The notes under the pieces: model-generated | Databases searched by the model: none | Told to the model about the DNA's origin: nothing | What the model saw: only the letters and a program-made list of their open reading frames with translations | Position numbers and translations under genes: made by a program | Part shown: positions 7,652 through 14,950 of the stretch, piece after piece | Numbering within the stretch: the stretch's first letter is position 1 | Layout of the letters: each line of letters begins with the position of its first letter | Source of the DNA: a virus | IMG/VR virus record: IMGVR_UViG_3300032282_001599 | Location: 1-29,581 of that record | Strand: one strand, 5' to 3' | Length of the DNA: 29,581 nt

Positions 7652-8266
7652 ATGGCTTATCCTACTGTTTCAGCACCGTACGGGTTGATCCCCATAAATC
7701 TGCTGGGCGGACAGGTCTTTTCCGGTTCTACCCGGCAAATTCCCATCCAAACGGCACACGGCACGAGCATCTACTTTGGCGATGTGGTTATCATGTCGTC
7801 CAACGGGTGCATTACTACTGCCGTACTGACGGCCACTACGGTTAACGTAGTGGGTATTTTCATGGGTTGTTCGTACATCAACTCGTTAGGCCAACGGATA
7901 TTTTCGCAGTATTATCCCGCACTGACCACCGGTACCCCGGACACCACGACTGCGATTATCGCGTATGTTGCGGATGATCCCGATCTGGTGATGAAGACCG
8001 CGATTGTTTCTGGCACTACCACTGTTGCACAAGCTACCCGTGGAAATTTGGTTGGCGGAAACGTATCGCTGGTTGTTAACGCCGGTAGTACGATCACCGG
8101 CAACAGCGCACACGCTGTTTTGAATAGTTCTGTAGCTACAGCAGCAGTCCCGGTAAAAATCGTGGATGTTGTGCCTGATACCGCACCGGCTACCGGTTCC
8201 TTTGTCGAAGTTCTGGTGTCATGGAACCAAGGCATTCATCAATATCGCCTTGCAACCGGCGTCTAG
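7652..8266 (+). CDS. Head decoration / capsid-stabilising protein (probable)
   Basis: A 204-residue beta-rich, Thr/Val/Ala-rich protein preceded by a strong AGGAG site. It opens with APYGLIPINLLGGQVFSGST and continues TRQIPI and IYFGDVVIMSSNGCI, a pattern I associate with structural proteins encoded just before the capsid gene in aquatic phages and annotated as decoration or head stabilising proteins. Few charged residues and many short strands fit a beta-sandwich on the capsid surface. The role is inferred from position and composition. Confidence 0.6.
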   Translation: MAYPTVSAPYGLIPINLLGGQVFSGSTRQIPIQTAHGTSIYFGDVVIMSSNGCITTAVLTATTVNVVGIFMGCSYINSLGQRIFSQYYPALTTGTPDTTTAIIAYVADDPDLVMKTAIVSGTTTVAQATRGNLVGGNVSLVVNAGSTITGNSAHAVLNSSVATAAVPVKIVDVVPDTAPATGSFVEVLVSWNQGIHQYRLATGV

Positions 8267-8277
8267 GAGAATAAATA

Positions 8278-9183
8278 ATGGCTATCTCACGCGCACAGCT
8301 ACTTAAAGAACTGCTTCCCGGTCTGAACGCTTTGTTTGGTCTGGAATACAAGCGGTATGGTGAAGAGCATAAGGAAATCTACGAAACCGAGACTTCCGAG
8401 CGTTCTTTTGAAGAAGAAGTGAAACTGTCGGGCTTTAGTGCCGCACCGGTCAAAAACGAGGGCGCTGCAATCTCGTATGACAACGGGCAGGAGGCATGGA
8501 CAGCGCGATACCAGCACGAGACTATTGCTTTGGGTTTCTCAATCACTGAAGAAGCGGTTGAAGATAACCTGTATGACAGCCTGTCGGCTCGTTATACCAA
8601 AGCGTTGGCTCGCGCCATGGCGTACACCAAACAGGTCAAAGCAGCCTCTGTGCTGAATAACTCCTTTACTGGTGGCCCGACTGGCGGTGATGGTAAGACC
8701 TTGATTGCGTCTGACCATCCGCTGATTTCTGGCGGTACCAACAGCAACGTTCTTGCGTCTGCTGATCTGAATGAGACTTCCTTGGAAGCTGCGGTTATTC
8801 AGATTGCCGGATGGACGGACGAGCGTGGCCTGCTGATCGCAGCCAAGCCGAAAAAGCTGATTGTTCCGCCGAACCTGATGTTCGTTGCAACGCGTCTTCT
8901 GGAAACGGAACTTCGCGTTAGCACCAACAACAACGACATCAACGCGTTGAAAAACAACGGCTCCATTCCGGGCGGTTACACGGTCAATCACTTCTTGACC
9001 GATATCAACGGTTGGTTCTTGACGACGGACGTACCGAATGGCTTGAAGCACTTTGTTCGTACTCCGCTGGCAAATTCCATGGACGGGGATTTCGATACCG
9101 GGAACGTACGTTACAAGTCACGCGAGCGTTATTCGTTTGGCTGGAGCGATCCGCTGGGTATCTTTGGTTCTAGCGGTAGTTAA
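8278..9183 (+). CDS. Major capsid protein (HK97 fold, Mu gpT-like)
   Basis: A 301-residue protein with an AGGAG ribosome binding site, followed by an intrinsic terminator. The N-terminal arm (LLKELLPGLNALFGLEYKR) leads into an acidic ERSFEEEVKLSGF segment that may form the E-loop. The middle (AISYDNGQEAWTARYQ, FSITEEAVEDNLYD) and the later SDHPLISGG and LIVPPNLMFVATRLLETE segments are typical of Mu gpT-type major head subunits. Length and position after scaffold and decoration genes agree. This should be among the most abundant virion proteins. Confidence 0.88.
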   Translation: MAISRAQLLKELLPGLNALFGLEYKRYGEEHKEIYETETSERSFEEEVKLSGFSAAPVKNEGAAISYDNGQEAWTARYQHETIALGFSITEEAVEDNLYDSLSARYTKALARAMAYTKQVKAASVLNNSFTGGPTGGDGKTLIASDHPLISGGTNSNVLASADLNETSLEAAVIQIAGWTDERGLLIAAKPKKLIVPPNLMFVATRLLETELRVSTNNNDINALKNNGSIPGGYTVNHFLTDINGWFLTTDVPNGLKHFVRTPLANSMDGDFDTGNVRYKSRERYSFGWSDPLGIFGSSGS

Positions 9184-9214
9184 GCAATAGAATCAAGCAC
9201 TTAGCGGCAGGATT

Positions 9215-9242
9215 AGGCCCACTTCGGTGGGCCTTTTCTTTT
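9215..9242 (+). terminator. Intrinsic terminator after the major capsid gene
   Basis: AGGCCCAC at 9215-9222 and GTGGGCCT at 9227-9234 form a perfect 8-base-pair, GC-rich stem closed by a TTCG tetraloop and followed by a T-rich tail (TTTCTTTT). It lies 31 bases after the capsid stop, so it separates the head genes from the downstream unit. Confidence 0.9.
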
Positions 9243-9301
9243 GTGTTGCGGCTACAATGGGGAAGTTATGGATTGCCTGTAGCTAAGTCAAAGGAGGCTA
9301 T

Positions 9302-9352
9302 ATGGATTACCCAAATAATCGCAAATCTCAAGAAGTACAACCAAATAATTGA
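9302..9352 (+). CDS. Possible 16-residue micro-ORF in the post-capsid gap
   Basis: The sequence AAAGGAGG at 9290-9297 is the best Shine-Dalgarno match in the window, and it sits 4 bases before an ATG that opens a 16-codon frame, MDYPNNRKSQEVQPNN, ending in TGA. The stop overlaps the -35 box of the strong promoter at 9349-9377. It may be a leader peptide, a tiny protein or an accident. No good promoter was found between the upstream terminator and this frame. Confidence 0.35.
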   Translation: MDYPNNRKSQEVQPNN

Positions 9353-9377
9353 CGGCTTCTCCCTCACCTGATATAAA
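9349..9377 (+). promoter_or_regulatory. Strong sigma70-type promoter with extended -10
   Basis: TTGACG (9349-9354, 5/6) is followed by a 17-base spacer and TATAAA (9372-9377, 5/6) with a TG dinucleotide one base before the -10 (TGATATAAA), making an extended -10. It lies between the terminator at 9215-9242 and the virion gene starting at 9468, leaving a leader of about 80 bases. It should drive the downstream structural, lysis and tail genes using host RNA polymerase. Confidence 0.75.
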
Positions 9378-9467
9378 GCCCACAGACCCCAGAATTTTAC
9401 TCATATCGACTGGCTGGGCAGACTTGTTAGAGACGATATGGGAATGTGCTAACACACGGAGATTTAT

Positions 9468-9980
9468 ATGGCTATTTCCACATTCGATGGGCCAGTTCGT
9501 TCGCTTAATGGAATGTACTCCCAAGGCGCGGGTAACATCATTGTCCTTGGTGCCACGGCGACTCTTTCGGTTGCCACCCATGCGGGGCATATTCTGCTTG
9601 TCCCCGCCACTTGCGCTATTACTCTCCCCACAATTGTGGCCACTGCGGATTCCTCGGCATCTGGCCCCGGCGCTGATCCTAACTCTTCCAATAATTTGGG
9701 CGTGTTGTTTACTCTTGTGTTTACTGCCGCTTCTGCTGGAGCCACTGCGCAAACTATCACTTGTGGGGGTAGCGATGCGTTTGTTGGGCAGATCATCGTA
9801 GCTGGCTCCACCACTGCGGCGTTTAACTCCACTGCCAGCACCATCATAACCTTGAACTCCACTACTTCTGGCGGTGCCGCTGCCGGAAGCCGCTTGGAGC
9901 TTACGTCTTTTGCTGCGGCTAAATGGTCGGTAAAAGGAACTTTCGTGGGTAGCGGTACTGTTATTACGCCGTATTCTTAA
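9468..9980 (+). CDS. Beta-rich virion structural protein
   Basis: A 170-residue protein, almost free of charged residues and rich in Thr, Ala, Ser and Gly, as expected of a beta-structured virion surface or tail component. It begins MAISTFDGPVRSLNGMYSQG. GGAG precedes the ATG by about 7 bases. It is the first full-size gene after the strong promoter, consistent with high expression. I cannot assign it to a named family. A head decoration or fibre-like role is possible. Confidence 0.65.
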   Translation: MAISTFDGPVRSLNGMYSQGAGNIIVLGATATLSVATHAGHILLVPATCAITLPTIVATADSSASGPGADPNSSNNLGVLFTLVFTAASAGATAQTITCGGSDAFVGQIIVAGSTTAAFNSTASTIITLNSTTSGGAAAGSRLELTSFAAAKWSVKGTFVGSGTVITPYS

Positions 9981-9997
9981 TCTTCTGATCTTCTGAC

Positions 9998-10013
9998 GGG
10001 GGCTTTGGCCCCC
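9998..10013 (+). terminator. GC-rich hairpin between two virion genes, weak terminator
   Basis: GGGGGC at 9998-10003 and GCCCCC at 10008-10013 form a 6-base-pair stem with a TTTG loop, followed only by TGTTAACTTT instead of a clean T-run. It may cause partial termination or protect mRNA ends. Confidence 0.5.
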
Positions 10014-10036
10014 TGTTAACTTTATAGAGGATTATT

Positions 10037-10561
10037 ATGCAAACTGATATTTTATCGGCGCATTTAAACAGTACGGGTTTTTGCGTATTAGGGCGGTATC
10101 GCTTAAAAAGTTTTGCTTTCACTGCAAGTGCTACCGCTGGCACTATAAATTTCTACGACACGAACGTCGCTCCTGTAACCGGCGGCACCTATGGCCGCTC
10201 TTCAAATACTATTACGGTGTCCAGCACATCGCATGGTCTTGTTGTTGGCCAGCAGATCGGCATTACGTTTGCTGCGGCGTCTGGCGTATCCGCTACCAAT
10301 GGGAACTACACAATTGTTACAGTAGCGGATGCGAATACGTTTACAGTGACTGACATCAATTCCGGCACCATTGTTGCAGGTACCGGCTGCACGTATACGA
10401 CTGGCCGGTGGATGACTTCCTTTGATACGGCTGCGCTTACTACTTCTGGTGTGCCGCAAAACATGAATGTGCTGCTTCCGGGGGAAGGTATCATGGCGTA
10501 TAAAGGCGGCATATATGCGCTTATGTCAAATCAAACCGGTTTAACAATCTTTTACGGGTGA
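10037..10561 (+). CDS. Virion structural protein with a repeated beta module
   Basis: A 174-residue protein with a GAGG site before its ATG. Residues about 57-115 (TITVSSTSHGLVVGQQIGIT, then NYTIVTVADANTFTV) form a beta module found in many phage structural proteins, and a related copy occurs near residues 115-165 of the gp10-like protein encoded at 23178. The flanks are Thr/Ser/Gly-rich. The C-terminus (LLPGEGIMAYKGGIYALMS) is hydrophobic. Probably a head or tail surface protein; the specific role is unknown. Confidence 0.65.
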   Translation: MQTDILSAHLNSTGFCVLGRYRLKSFAFTASATAGTINFYDTNVAPVTGGTYGRSSNTITVSSTSHGLVVGQQIGITFAAASGVSATNGNYTIVTVADANTFTVTDINSGTIVAGTGCTYTTGRWMTSFDTAALTTSGVPQNMNVLLPGEGIMAYKGGIYALMSNQTGLTIFYG

Positions 10562-10564
10562 GTA

Positions 10565-11317
10565 ATGCAATCTCAAAAGGGCTTTAATCTGGCGGGCAAG
10601 AAGTTGATGATTGGTCTGCCAGCGTATGACCATAAGGTTACAGTAAGTATGGCTGTATCTCTGATGAAATTAAGCCAGATGGTATTGCAGCATGGGATTG
10701 ACATTCAGGTAAACAGCATCTGTGGATGTTCCGTAGTATCCCGTGCGCGTAATGTGATCGCGCATAACTTCCTGAAATCCGATTGCGATCATCTGATGTT
10801 CATTGACGCGGATATGACATTTGAACCTGAGTCAGTCATTCGTCTTATGGCGTGGAATCAGGAACGCCCTGTGGTTGCCGGAGCGTACGTAGCTCGCAAA
10901 GAACCCAAGACCTATATTCTTTCTATTGATGGCAGCACTGGGATTGATGGAGCCACTGGAAAAGTGACAATGGATGAGGATGGTTTGGTCAAGGCGTATC
11001 GGGTTGCAACAGGGTTTATGATGATACGCAGAGATGTGTTTGAAGTGCTGCGTGACGCGCACCCTGAATGGGAGCATTTGGACTCAAACAGCCCTAACCG
11101 TCTGTATAGTTTTTTTGACTTTAAAGTCACCCCTGAAGGCATGATTGGCGAAGACTTTCTGTTCTGTGATCGCGCCAGAGCGGCAGGGTTTTCTGTTTGG
11201 GTTGACCCGACGATCAAGTTGGGCCATATGGGTGTGGTGGAGCATATGAGCGATTTTGGCAACGACGTTTTGTATCCCTCCATGATACAGAACCAAAGCA
11301 TGAGTGATGCGGCATAA
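10565..11317 (+). CDS. GT-A fold glycosyltransferase
   Basis: A 250-residue protein with the layout of a GT2-like nucleotide-sugar transferase. LMIGLPAYDHK marks the first strand, and residues 73-84 (DCDHLMFIDADM) give the DxD motif at D81-D83, which binds metal and the sugar nucleotide. TGFMMIRRDVFE marks the acceptor-side region, and GEDFLFCDRARAAG supplies the catalytic acidic segment. The gene starts 3 bases after the previous stop, inside the structural operon. Its target could be a virion protein or a host glycan. No transmembrane segment is visible, so it acts in the cytoplasm. Confidence 0.85.
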   Translation: MQSQKGFNLAGKKLMIGLPAYDHKVTVSMAVSLMKLSQMVLQHGIDIQVNSICGCSVVSRARNVIAHNFLKSDCDHLMFIDADMTFEPESVIRLMAWNQERPVVAGAYVARKEPKTYILSIDGSTGIDGATGKVTMDEDGLVKAYRVATGFMMIRRDVFEVLRDAHPEWEHLDSNSPNRLYSFFDFKVTPEGMIGEDFLFCDRARAAGFSVWVDPTIKLGHMGVVEHMSDFGNDVLYPSMIQNQSMSDAA

Positions 11318-11571
11318 TGGCAAAGAGTCCAGCATGGCAAAGAGCAGAAGGGAAAAATCCCAGTGGGGGCTTGAACGCGAAGGGGAGGGCTTCTTACAAC
11401 GCGGCCAATCCCGGAAAGCCCGGATTGAAGCGACCACAGCCAGAAGGAGGCTCCCGCCGAGATTCCTTTTGCGCGAGGATGACGGGTATGAAGAAGAAGT
11501 TAACCTCAGAGAAGACCGCCAAAGACCCGAATAGTCGTATTAACAAAAGCCTTCGGGCATGGAAATGCTAA
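11317..11571 (+). CDS. Small basic conserved phage protein
   Basis: An 84-residue, strongly basic protein that starts on a TAATG overlap with the glycosyltransferase stop. The opening MAKSPAWQRAEGKNPSGGLN and the following NAKGRASYNAANPGKP are characteristic of a small protein common in marine and freshwater phage genomes. The C-terminal part (SFCARMTGMKKKLTSEKT) is Lys-rich. No function is established to my knowledge. A DNA-associated or virion-internal role is conceivable from its charge alone. Confidence 0.75.
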   Translation: MAKSPAWQRAEGKNPSGGLNAKGRASYNAANPGKPGLKRPQPEGGSRRDSFCARMTGMKKKLTSEKTAKDPNSRINKSLRAWKC

Positions 11572-11581
11572 GGGGGCATAC

Positions 11582-11827
11582 TTGGAATACCCAAAAGAAC
11601 CTTGGACGTTCAAGAAAGAAATAAGCCTTGCGGACATTCTTAGTTTTGCTACTGCGGCGCTGGCAGTAGTATATGCGTATACTACATTGGATAAACGTTT
11701 GGCAATTGTTGAGGCTGAACGCACGGCAGAAAAAGCGGCGTTACTTGACTTCCAGCATCGTATAAATGCCCGGTTGGACAAGATGGACGAAAAACTTGAT
11801 CGCATCATAGAGCGCCAAAAAATATAG
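11582..11827 (+). CDS. Single-pass membrane protein with coiled-coil tail
   Basis: An 81-residue protein with a TTG start preceded by AGGGGG. Residues about 17-38 (LADILSFATAALAVVYAY) make one transmembrane helix. Residues 40-80 are a charged heptad pattern (AIVEAERTAEKAALL, then LDKMDEKLDRIIERQK) predicted to form a coiled coil in the cytoplasm or periplasm. This architecture occurs in small phage proteins sometimes annotated holin-like. A separate 3-TM holin sits next to the endolysin at 22279, so an antiholin or accessory lysis role is only a guess. Confidence 0.65.
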   Translation: MEYPKEPWTFKKEISLADILSFATAALAVVYAYTTLDKRLAIVEAERTAEKAALLDFQHRINARLDKMDEKLDRIIERQKI

Positions 11828-11836
11828 GAGCCTACT

Positions 11837-12085
11837 ATGGCTGAACAAAAACTACCCGTCCCTAAACCGCAAGAGCCGCAAGAACCGCAAAAACTAACCC
11901 CGTCGCAACAACAGGCGGCGGATGAAGCGCGGGACAAAATACGTCGTAAAAAAGAAGAAGCCGCTCCGACCACCAAAACTGAAATGGGCAAAGTACTCAA
12001 GAAAGGTGGCTCAGTTAAAACCTCTGCTTACGCTCGTGGTGGCGGTATTGAGCAGCGGGGTAAGACCAAAGGGAGATTTGTATAA
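11837..12085 (+). CDS. Small basic protein with C-terminal RGKTKG tag
   Basis: An 82-residue protein with an AGGAG site. The N-terminus is Pro/Gln/Glu-rich (KPQEPQEPQKLTPSQQQ), the middle is a charged helix, and the last 20 residues contain the tag YARGGGIEQRGKTKGRFV. The same tag appears in the next gene, and a third variant closes that gene. The stop overlaps the next start (TAATG). Function is unknown. The tag at the C-terminus suggests a shared sorting or binding signal, which is inference. Confidence 0.7.
   Translation: MAEQKLPVPKPQEPQEPQKLTPSQQQAADEARDKIRRKKEEAAPTTKTEMGKVLKKGGSVKTSAYARGGGIEQRGKTKGRFV
12035..12072 (+). repeat. Coding repeat for RGGGIEQRGKTKG tag, copy 1
   Basis: This 38-base stretch matches 12955-12992 at 35 of 38 positions, and the three differences are synonymous third-position changes. 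It encodes RGGGIEQRGKTK plus the next Gly. Both the protein and most codons are conserved, which indicates duplication or gene conversion between neighbouring genes. Confidence 0.85.
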
Positions 12086-13107
12086 TGCCTTGGACACCCA
12101 AACAGATGAAGCTTTTTCGCGCCGCCGCGCATAATCCTGCCATTGCCAAAAGCAGTGGTATCAAGCAATCTGCCGCAGAGCGCATGTCCAAAGAGGGCGT
12201 GAAAATGGCGGGGGGCGGAATGGCTAAGATCAACCGGCAGGACACGCGGCACGGCAAGATGGATATGCCCTTTACGAAACTTACTAAGTACGCAGGATAT
12301 TCCGGCGGAGGGGATGTAGACCGCGACAACCCCTATTCCGGCCCCTCTGACCTTCAGAAATCTCTCAGGGGGAAGTACGCTTCTGAGCCGGAATCTACTG
12401 CGGCAGAAAGTCCACAAAGTCCACAAAGTCGCAACGTTTCGGAACGAGAGGATGGCGCAGAGGATAAAAAATCCACCCCCCAGCAAGGACGCTACGGTAA
12501 GACGGGGAATCAAGCGCGCGGCGCACTGTATGTCGCGGATGAAGAGGACGCAAAAAAACGGTTAGAGACTGCGGCAGAAGTGCTTCCGGTTGGGAGGGGG
12601 GTTATGGCCGCAGGCAAAGTGGGGGCGGCGGTTCGTGTCCCCGGAAGAACCTATGCCGAGAGGAAGCGTTTCTTAGAGCAATCGGAGAAAGAATCTGCAC
12701 GTACGCGCGGGGCATTACGCGAGAATACGCCTCCCCCTGCGGCCTCCAACATATACGGTAAACGAGGTTTTACGGGTAAGCAGGCGCAGGATGCGCTAAT
12801 CCGAAGAATGCAGGACAAAGGGTACGCCAAAGGAGGCATGATGAAAGAATCCAAAGCGATGGTTAAAAAAGAGGTAGAGTTCTTCAAGAAGAAGGGCGCT
12901 CCGGCATCTATGATTAAGCATGAGGAAAAGGAAGCGAAGGGCATGAAGTTTGTGCGCGGTGGCGGCATTGAGCAGCGGGGCAAGACCAAAGGCACCCAGA
13001 TTCGGATGGCTAGTGGAGGTATTGTGAAGTTTGCCTCTGGTGGCTCTGTATCCGCTCGCGCCGACGGTATTGCTCAACGCGGCAAGACCAACTGCAAGAT
13101 GCGTTAA
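12085..13107 (+). CDS. Large basic protein carrying two RGKT tags
   Basis: A 340-residue Gly/Lys/Arg-rich protein of low predicted order, starting on a TAATG overlap. Residues 1-35 (MPWTPKQMKLFRAAAHNP) form a short module. A central Ser/Glu-rich linker follows. Around residue 250 there is a helical GGMMKESKAMVKKEVEFF segment followed by KKKGAPASMIKHEEKEAKGM, a module I associate with small proteins of aquatic phages. Then comes VRGGGIEQRGKTKGTQ, and the protein ends ARADGIAQRGKTNCKMR. It looks like an assembly of modules otherwise found as separate small proteins. Probable virion-associated or morphogenesis role; function unknown. Confidence 0.65.
   Translation: MPWTPKQMKLFRAAAHNPAIAKSSGIKQSAAERMSKEGVKMAGGGMAKINRQDTRHGKMDMPFTKLTKYAGYSGGGDVDRDNPYSGPSDLQKSLRGKYASEPESTAAESPQSPQSRNVSEREDGAEDKKSTPQQGRYGKTGNQARGALYVADEEDAKKRLETAAEVLPVGRGVMAAGKVGAAVRVPGRTYAERKRFLEQSEKESARTRGALRENTPPPAASNIYGKRGFTGKQAQDALIRRMQDKGYAKGGMMKESKAMVKKEVEFFKKKGAPASMIKHEEKEAKGMKFVRGGGIEQRGKTKGTQIRMASGGIVKFASGGSVSARADGIAQRGKTNCKMR
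12955..12992 (+). repeat. Coding repeat for RGGGIEQRGKTKG tag, copy 2
   Basis: The partner of 12035-12072, with three synonymous differences in 38 bases. A more diverged third version follows at about 13055-13097 and encodes RADGIAQRGKT at the extreme C-terminus. Confidence 0.85.
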
Positions 13108-13108
13108 A

Positions 13109-13234
13109 ATGCGCCCCTCTCGCGGGATGGGGGTAATAGCCCCCTCAAAAGCTCCTCGGCTTACTAAAAAGCGCGACGGAAACGAGCCTGTTAAAGTGTT
13201 TAAACAGGGTGGGAAAGCTAAAAAGGTTAGGTAA
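13109..13234 (+). CDS. 41-residue basic protein
   Basis: The frame opens at ATG 13109, one base after the previous stop, and ends on a TAATG overlap with the next gene. The protein is MRPSRGMGVIAPSKAPRLTK followed by a KKRDGNEPVKVFKQGGKAKK-type tail, with a net charge strongly positive. The RKDG...VKVFKxGG pattern resembles small proteins seen in other environmental phages. The tight packing at both ends supports it as a real gene despite its size and a weak ribosome binding site. Function unknown. Confidence 0.6.
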   Translation: MRPSRGMGVIAPSKAPRLTKKRDGNEPVKVFKQGGKAKKVR

Positions 13235-14151
13235 TGGCGTACAACACCACCGGAACTACGGAATTTTCCTTAGACCTCAATAGTCTTGTTGAAGAGGCTT
13301 TTGAGCGTTGTGGGGCGGAACTACGTAGCGGGTACGACCTAAAGACTGCCCGAAGGTCTTTGAATTTGCTTACTATTGAGTGGGCAAATAGGGGTATAAA
13401 CCTATGGACTGTGGAGCAAGGGCAGATTGCCATGGTGTCGGGCCAAGGTGTCTATGCGCTCCCTGTAGATACTGTTGATTTGATGGATCATGTGGTTCGC
13501 ACGGGTACCGGTACTGGGCAGATAGACATTACTATCAGCCGTATAAGTGAGCCGACGTACGCAACTATCCCTAATAAGCTTGCCACTGGCAGGCCCATTC
13601 AAGTATGGGTTAACCGGCAGACGGGGGCTACTGCGCCAACGACTATAACTTTGAACGAAACGCTATCCGCGACAGACACCACAATTACTTTAAGTACGAC
13701 AGTGGGTTTGGCCAGCGCAGGTTTTATACGTCTGGACTCCGAGATTATCTATTACAGTGGCACCACCAGTACGACGCTTCAGAACTGTGTCCGGGGACAG
13801 GCCAATACCACTGCGGCAACCCATGCCACTTCAACTGCCGTATACGTGATTAACCTGCCCGCCATCAACGTGTGGCCGGTGCCGGATAGCGGTAATACGT
13901 ATACCTTTGTGTATTGGCGCTTGCGGCGTATGCAGGACGCAGGTAATGGGATTAACGGGCAGGACATACCGTTTAGGTTTATCCCGTGTATGGTTGCTGG
14001 GCTGGCTTATAACTTAGCCAAGAAGCTCCCCGGTGCAGAAGCTCGTGTACAGCTTTTGAAAGCAGATTATGACGAGGCGTGGGAATGGGCTGCTACGGAA
14101 GACCGGGATAAAGCCCCGGTTCGTTTCGTTCCGCGTCAATTGTATTTCTAG
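13234..14151 (+). CDS. Head-to-tail connector, P22 gp4-like (probable)
   Basis: A 305-residue protein. Residues 10-60 (DLNSLVEEAFERCGAELRSG, then LNLLTIEWANRGINLWTV) form the helical pattern of gp4-like head-completion and adaptor proteins that sit under the portal, and the C-terminus (LAYNLAKKLPGAEARVQLLK, YDEAWEWAATEDRDKAP) is the matching second helical half. Between them, about residues 140-205, a beta module is inserted (SAGFIRLDSEIIYY, CVRGQANTTAATHA) that recurs in the gp10-like protein at 23178. The role is inferred from this architecture and from location. Confidence 0.65.
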   Translation: MAYNTTGTTEFSLDLNSLVEEAFERCGAELRSGYDLKTARRSLNLLTIEWANRGINLWTVEQGQIAMVSGQGVYALPVDTVDLMDHVVRTGTGTGQIDITISRISEPTYATIPNKLATGRPIQVWVNRQTGATAPTTITLNETLSATDTTITLSTTVGLASAGFIRLDSEIIYYSGTTSTTLQNCVRGQANTTAATHATSTAVYVINLPAINVWPVPDSGNTYTFVYWRLRRMQDAGNGINGQDIPFRFIPCMVAGLAYNLAKKLPGAEARVQLLKADYDEAWEWAATEDRDKAPVRFVPRQLYF

Positions 14152-14157
14152 TAGCTG

Positions 14158-14541
14158 ATGCCAAGTCCTTTTGCTTCAGGCAAAAATGCGATAGCGGAGT
14201 GTGACCGGTGCGGTTTCCGTTTCAAATTAAGCCAATTGCGCAAGCTGGTCATAAAGACCAGAAACGTTAATATTTTGGTATGCAGCGAATGCTGGGAGCC
14301 GGATCAGCCGCAGTTACAGTTGGGGATGTATCCTGTAAATGACCCTCAAGCAATACGCAATCCGAGGCCAGATACAAGTTATGTTGCCTCTGGAGTAGGG
14401 ACTGATGGAGAACCCAGCGGGGGTAGCCGGATTATCCAGTGGGGGTGGAATCCTGTAGGCGGCGCTAGGGATAATGGGTTAACCCCCAATAACCTGTTGC
14501 TGACAGTGGATGTAGGTGACGTTACAATAGCGGTCACATAG
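14158..14541 (+). CDS. Zinc-ribbon-containing structural-operon protein
   Basis: A 127-residue protein with two CxxC pairs, C15/C18 (ECDRCGF) and C42/C45 (VCSECWE), separated by a basic RKLVIKTRNV stretch: a likely zinc ribbon. The second half is Gly/Pro-rich (PVNDPQAIRNPRPDTSY). Its start lies 6 bases after the gp4-like stop. Similar proteins accompany connector genes in environmental podoviruses. I would call it a minor head-tail protein; its function is not established. Confidence 0.65.
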   Translation: MPSPFASGKNAIAECDRCGFRFKLSQLRKLVIKTRNVNILVCSECWEPDQPQLQLGMYPVNDPQAIRNPRPDTSYVASGVGTDGEPSGGSRIIQWGWNPVGGARDNGLTPNNLLLTVDVGDVTIAVT

Positions 14542-14550
14542 GAGATATAA

Positions 14551-14703
14551 ATGGACAAGAAACAGGTTAAGATGGAAGTAAAAAAAGGCATTAAAGGTCA
14601 CGAAAAATCCATGCACGGCATGAAAAAGGGCGGCGTAACTTCTGCGAGCATGAAGGCAGTAGGCCGAAATATGGCTCGTGCCAACAATCAGCGGAGTCGA
14701 TAA
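14551..14703 (+). CDS. 50-residue Lys/Met-rich basic protein
   Basis: The frame runs from ATG 14551 to TAA 14703 with an AGGAGAT site 5 bases upstream. The protein starts MDKKQVKMEVKKGIKGHEKS, contains two MH/MK-G turns, and ends with KAVGRNMARANNQRSR. The GVTSxxMKxxGRNxARxxNQ ending recurs, as I recall, in small proteins of many aquatic phages. The stop overlaps the next start (TAATG). Strong positive charge suggests nucleic-acid contact or packing inside the virion. This is inference. Confidence 0.75.
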   Translation: MDKKQVKMEVKKGIKGHEKSMHGMKKGGVTSASMKAVGRNMARANNQRSR

Positions 14704-14939
14704 TGGCCAATAACAAACCAGCTTCTGCGTATGCTGTTCCGCATACCATGAAGGGCAAAGCGGTGACTGTACAAAAGAACCCCGGATTTGGCACTGATGG
14801 GGGTAATCTGGACAAGCAGACCATGAGCGTTGGGCATGTAAGTACGTCCATGAATAACGCTATCAAAACATCTGGCATTCAAGTGCGTGGCGGGAAGGCC
14901 CAGACTAAGGGCAAGATGGCTCGCGGGCCGATGGCATAA
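14703..14939 (+). CDS. 78-residue basic protein of unknown function
   Basis: It starts by TAATG overlap and encodes a Gly/Lys/Thr-rich, probably flexible chain (AYAVPHTMKGKAVTVQKNPG, then GNLDKQTMSVGHVSTSM). The C-terminus, IQVRGGKAQTKGKMARGPMA, is loosely like the RGKTKG tags of the neighbouring genes but is too different to count as a copy. It belongs to the same run of small basic genes. Confidence 0.65.
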   Translation: MANNKPASAYAVPHTMKGKAVTVQKNPGFGTDGGNLDKQTMSVGHVSTSMNNAIKTSGIQVRGGKAQTKGKMARGPMA

Positions 14940-14950
14940 GGTAGATCGAA

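Noticed and set aside
9253-9258. TACAAT as a -10 box just after the capsid terminator
   Set aside because: No acceptable -35 lies 16 to 18 bases upstream, where the terminator stem is located.
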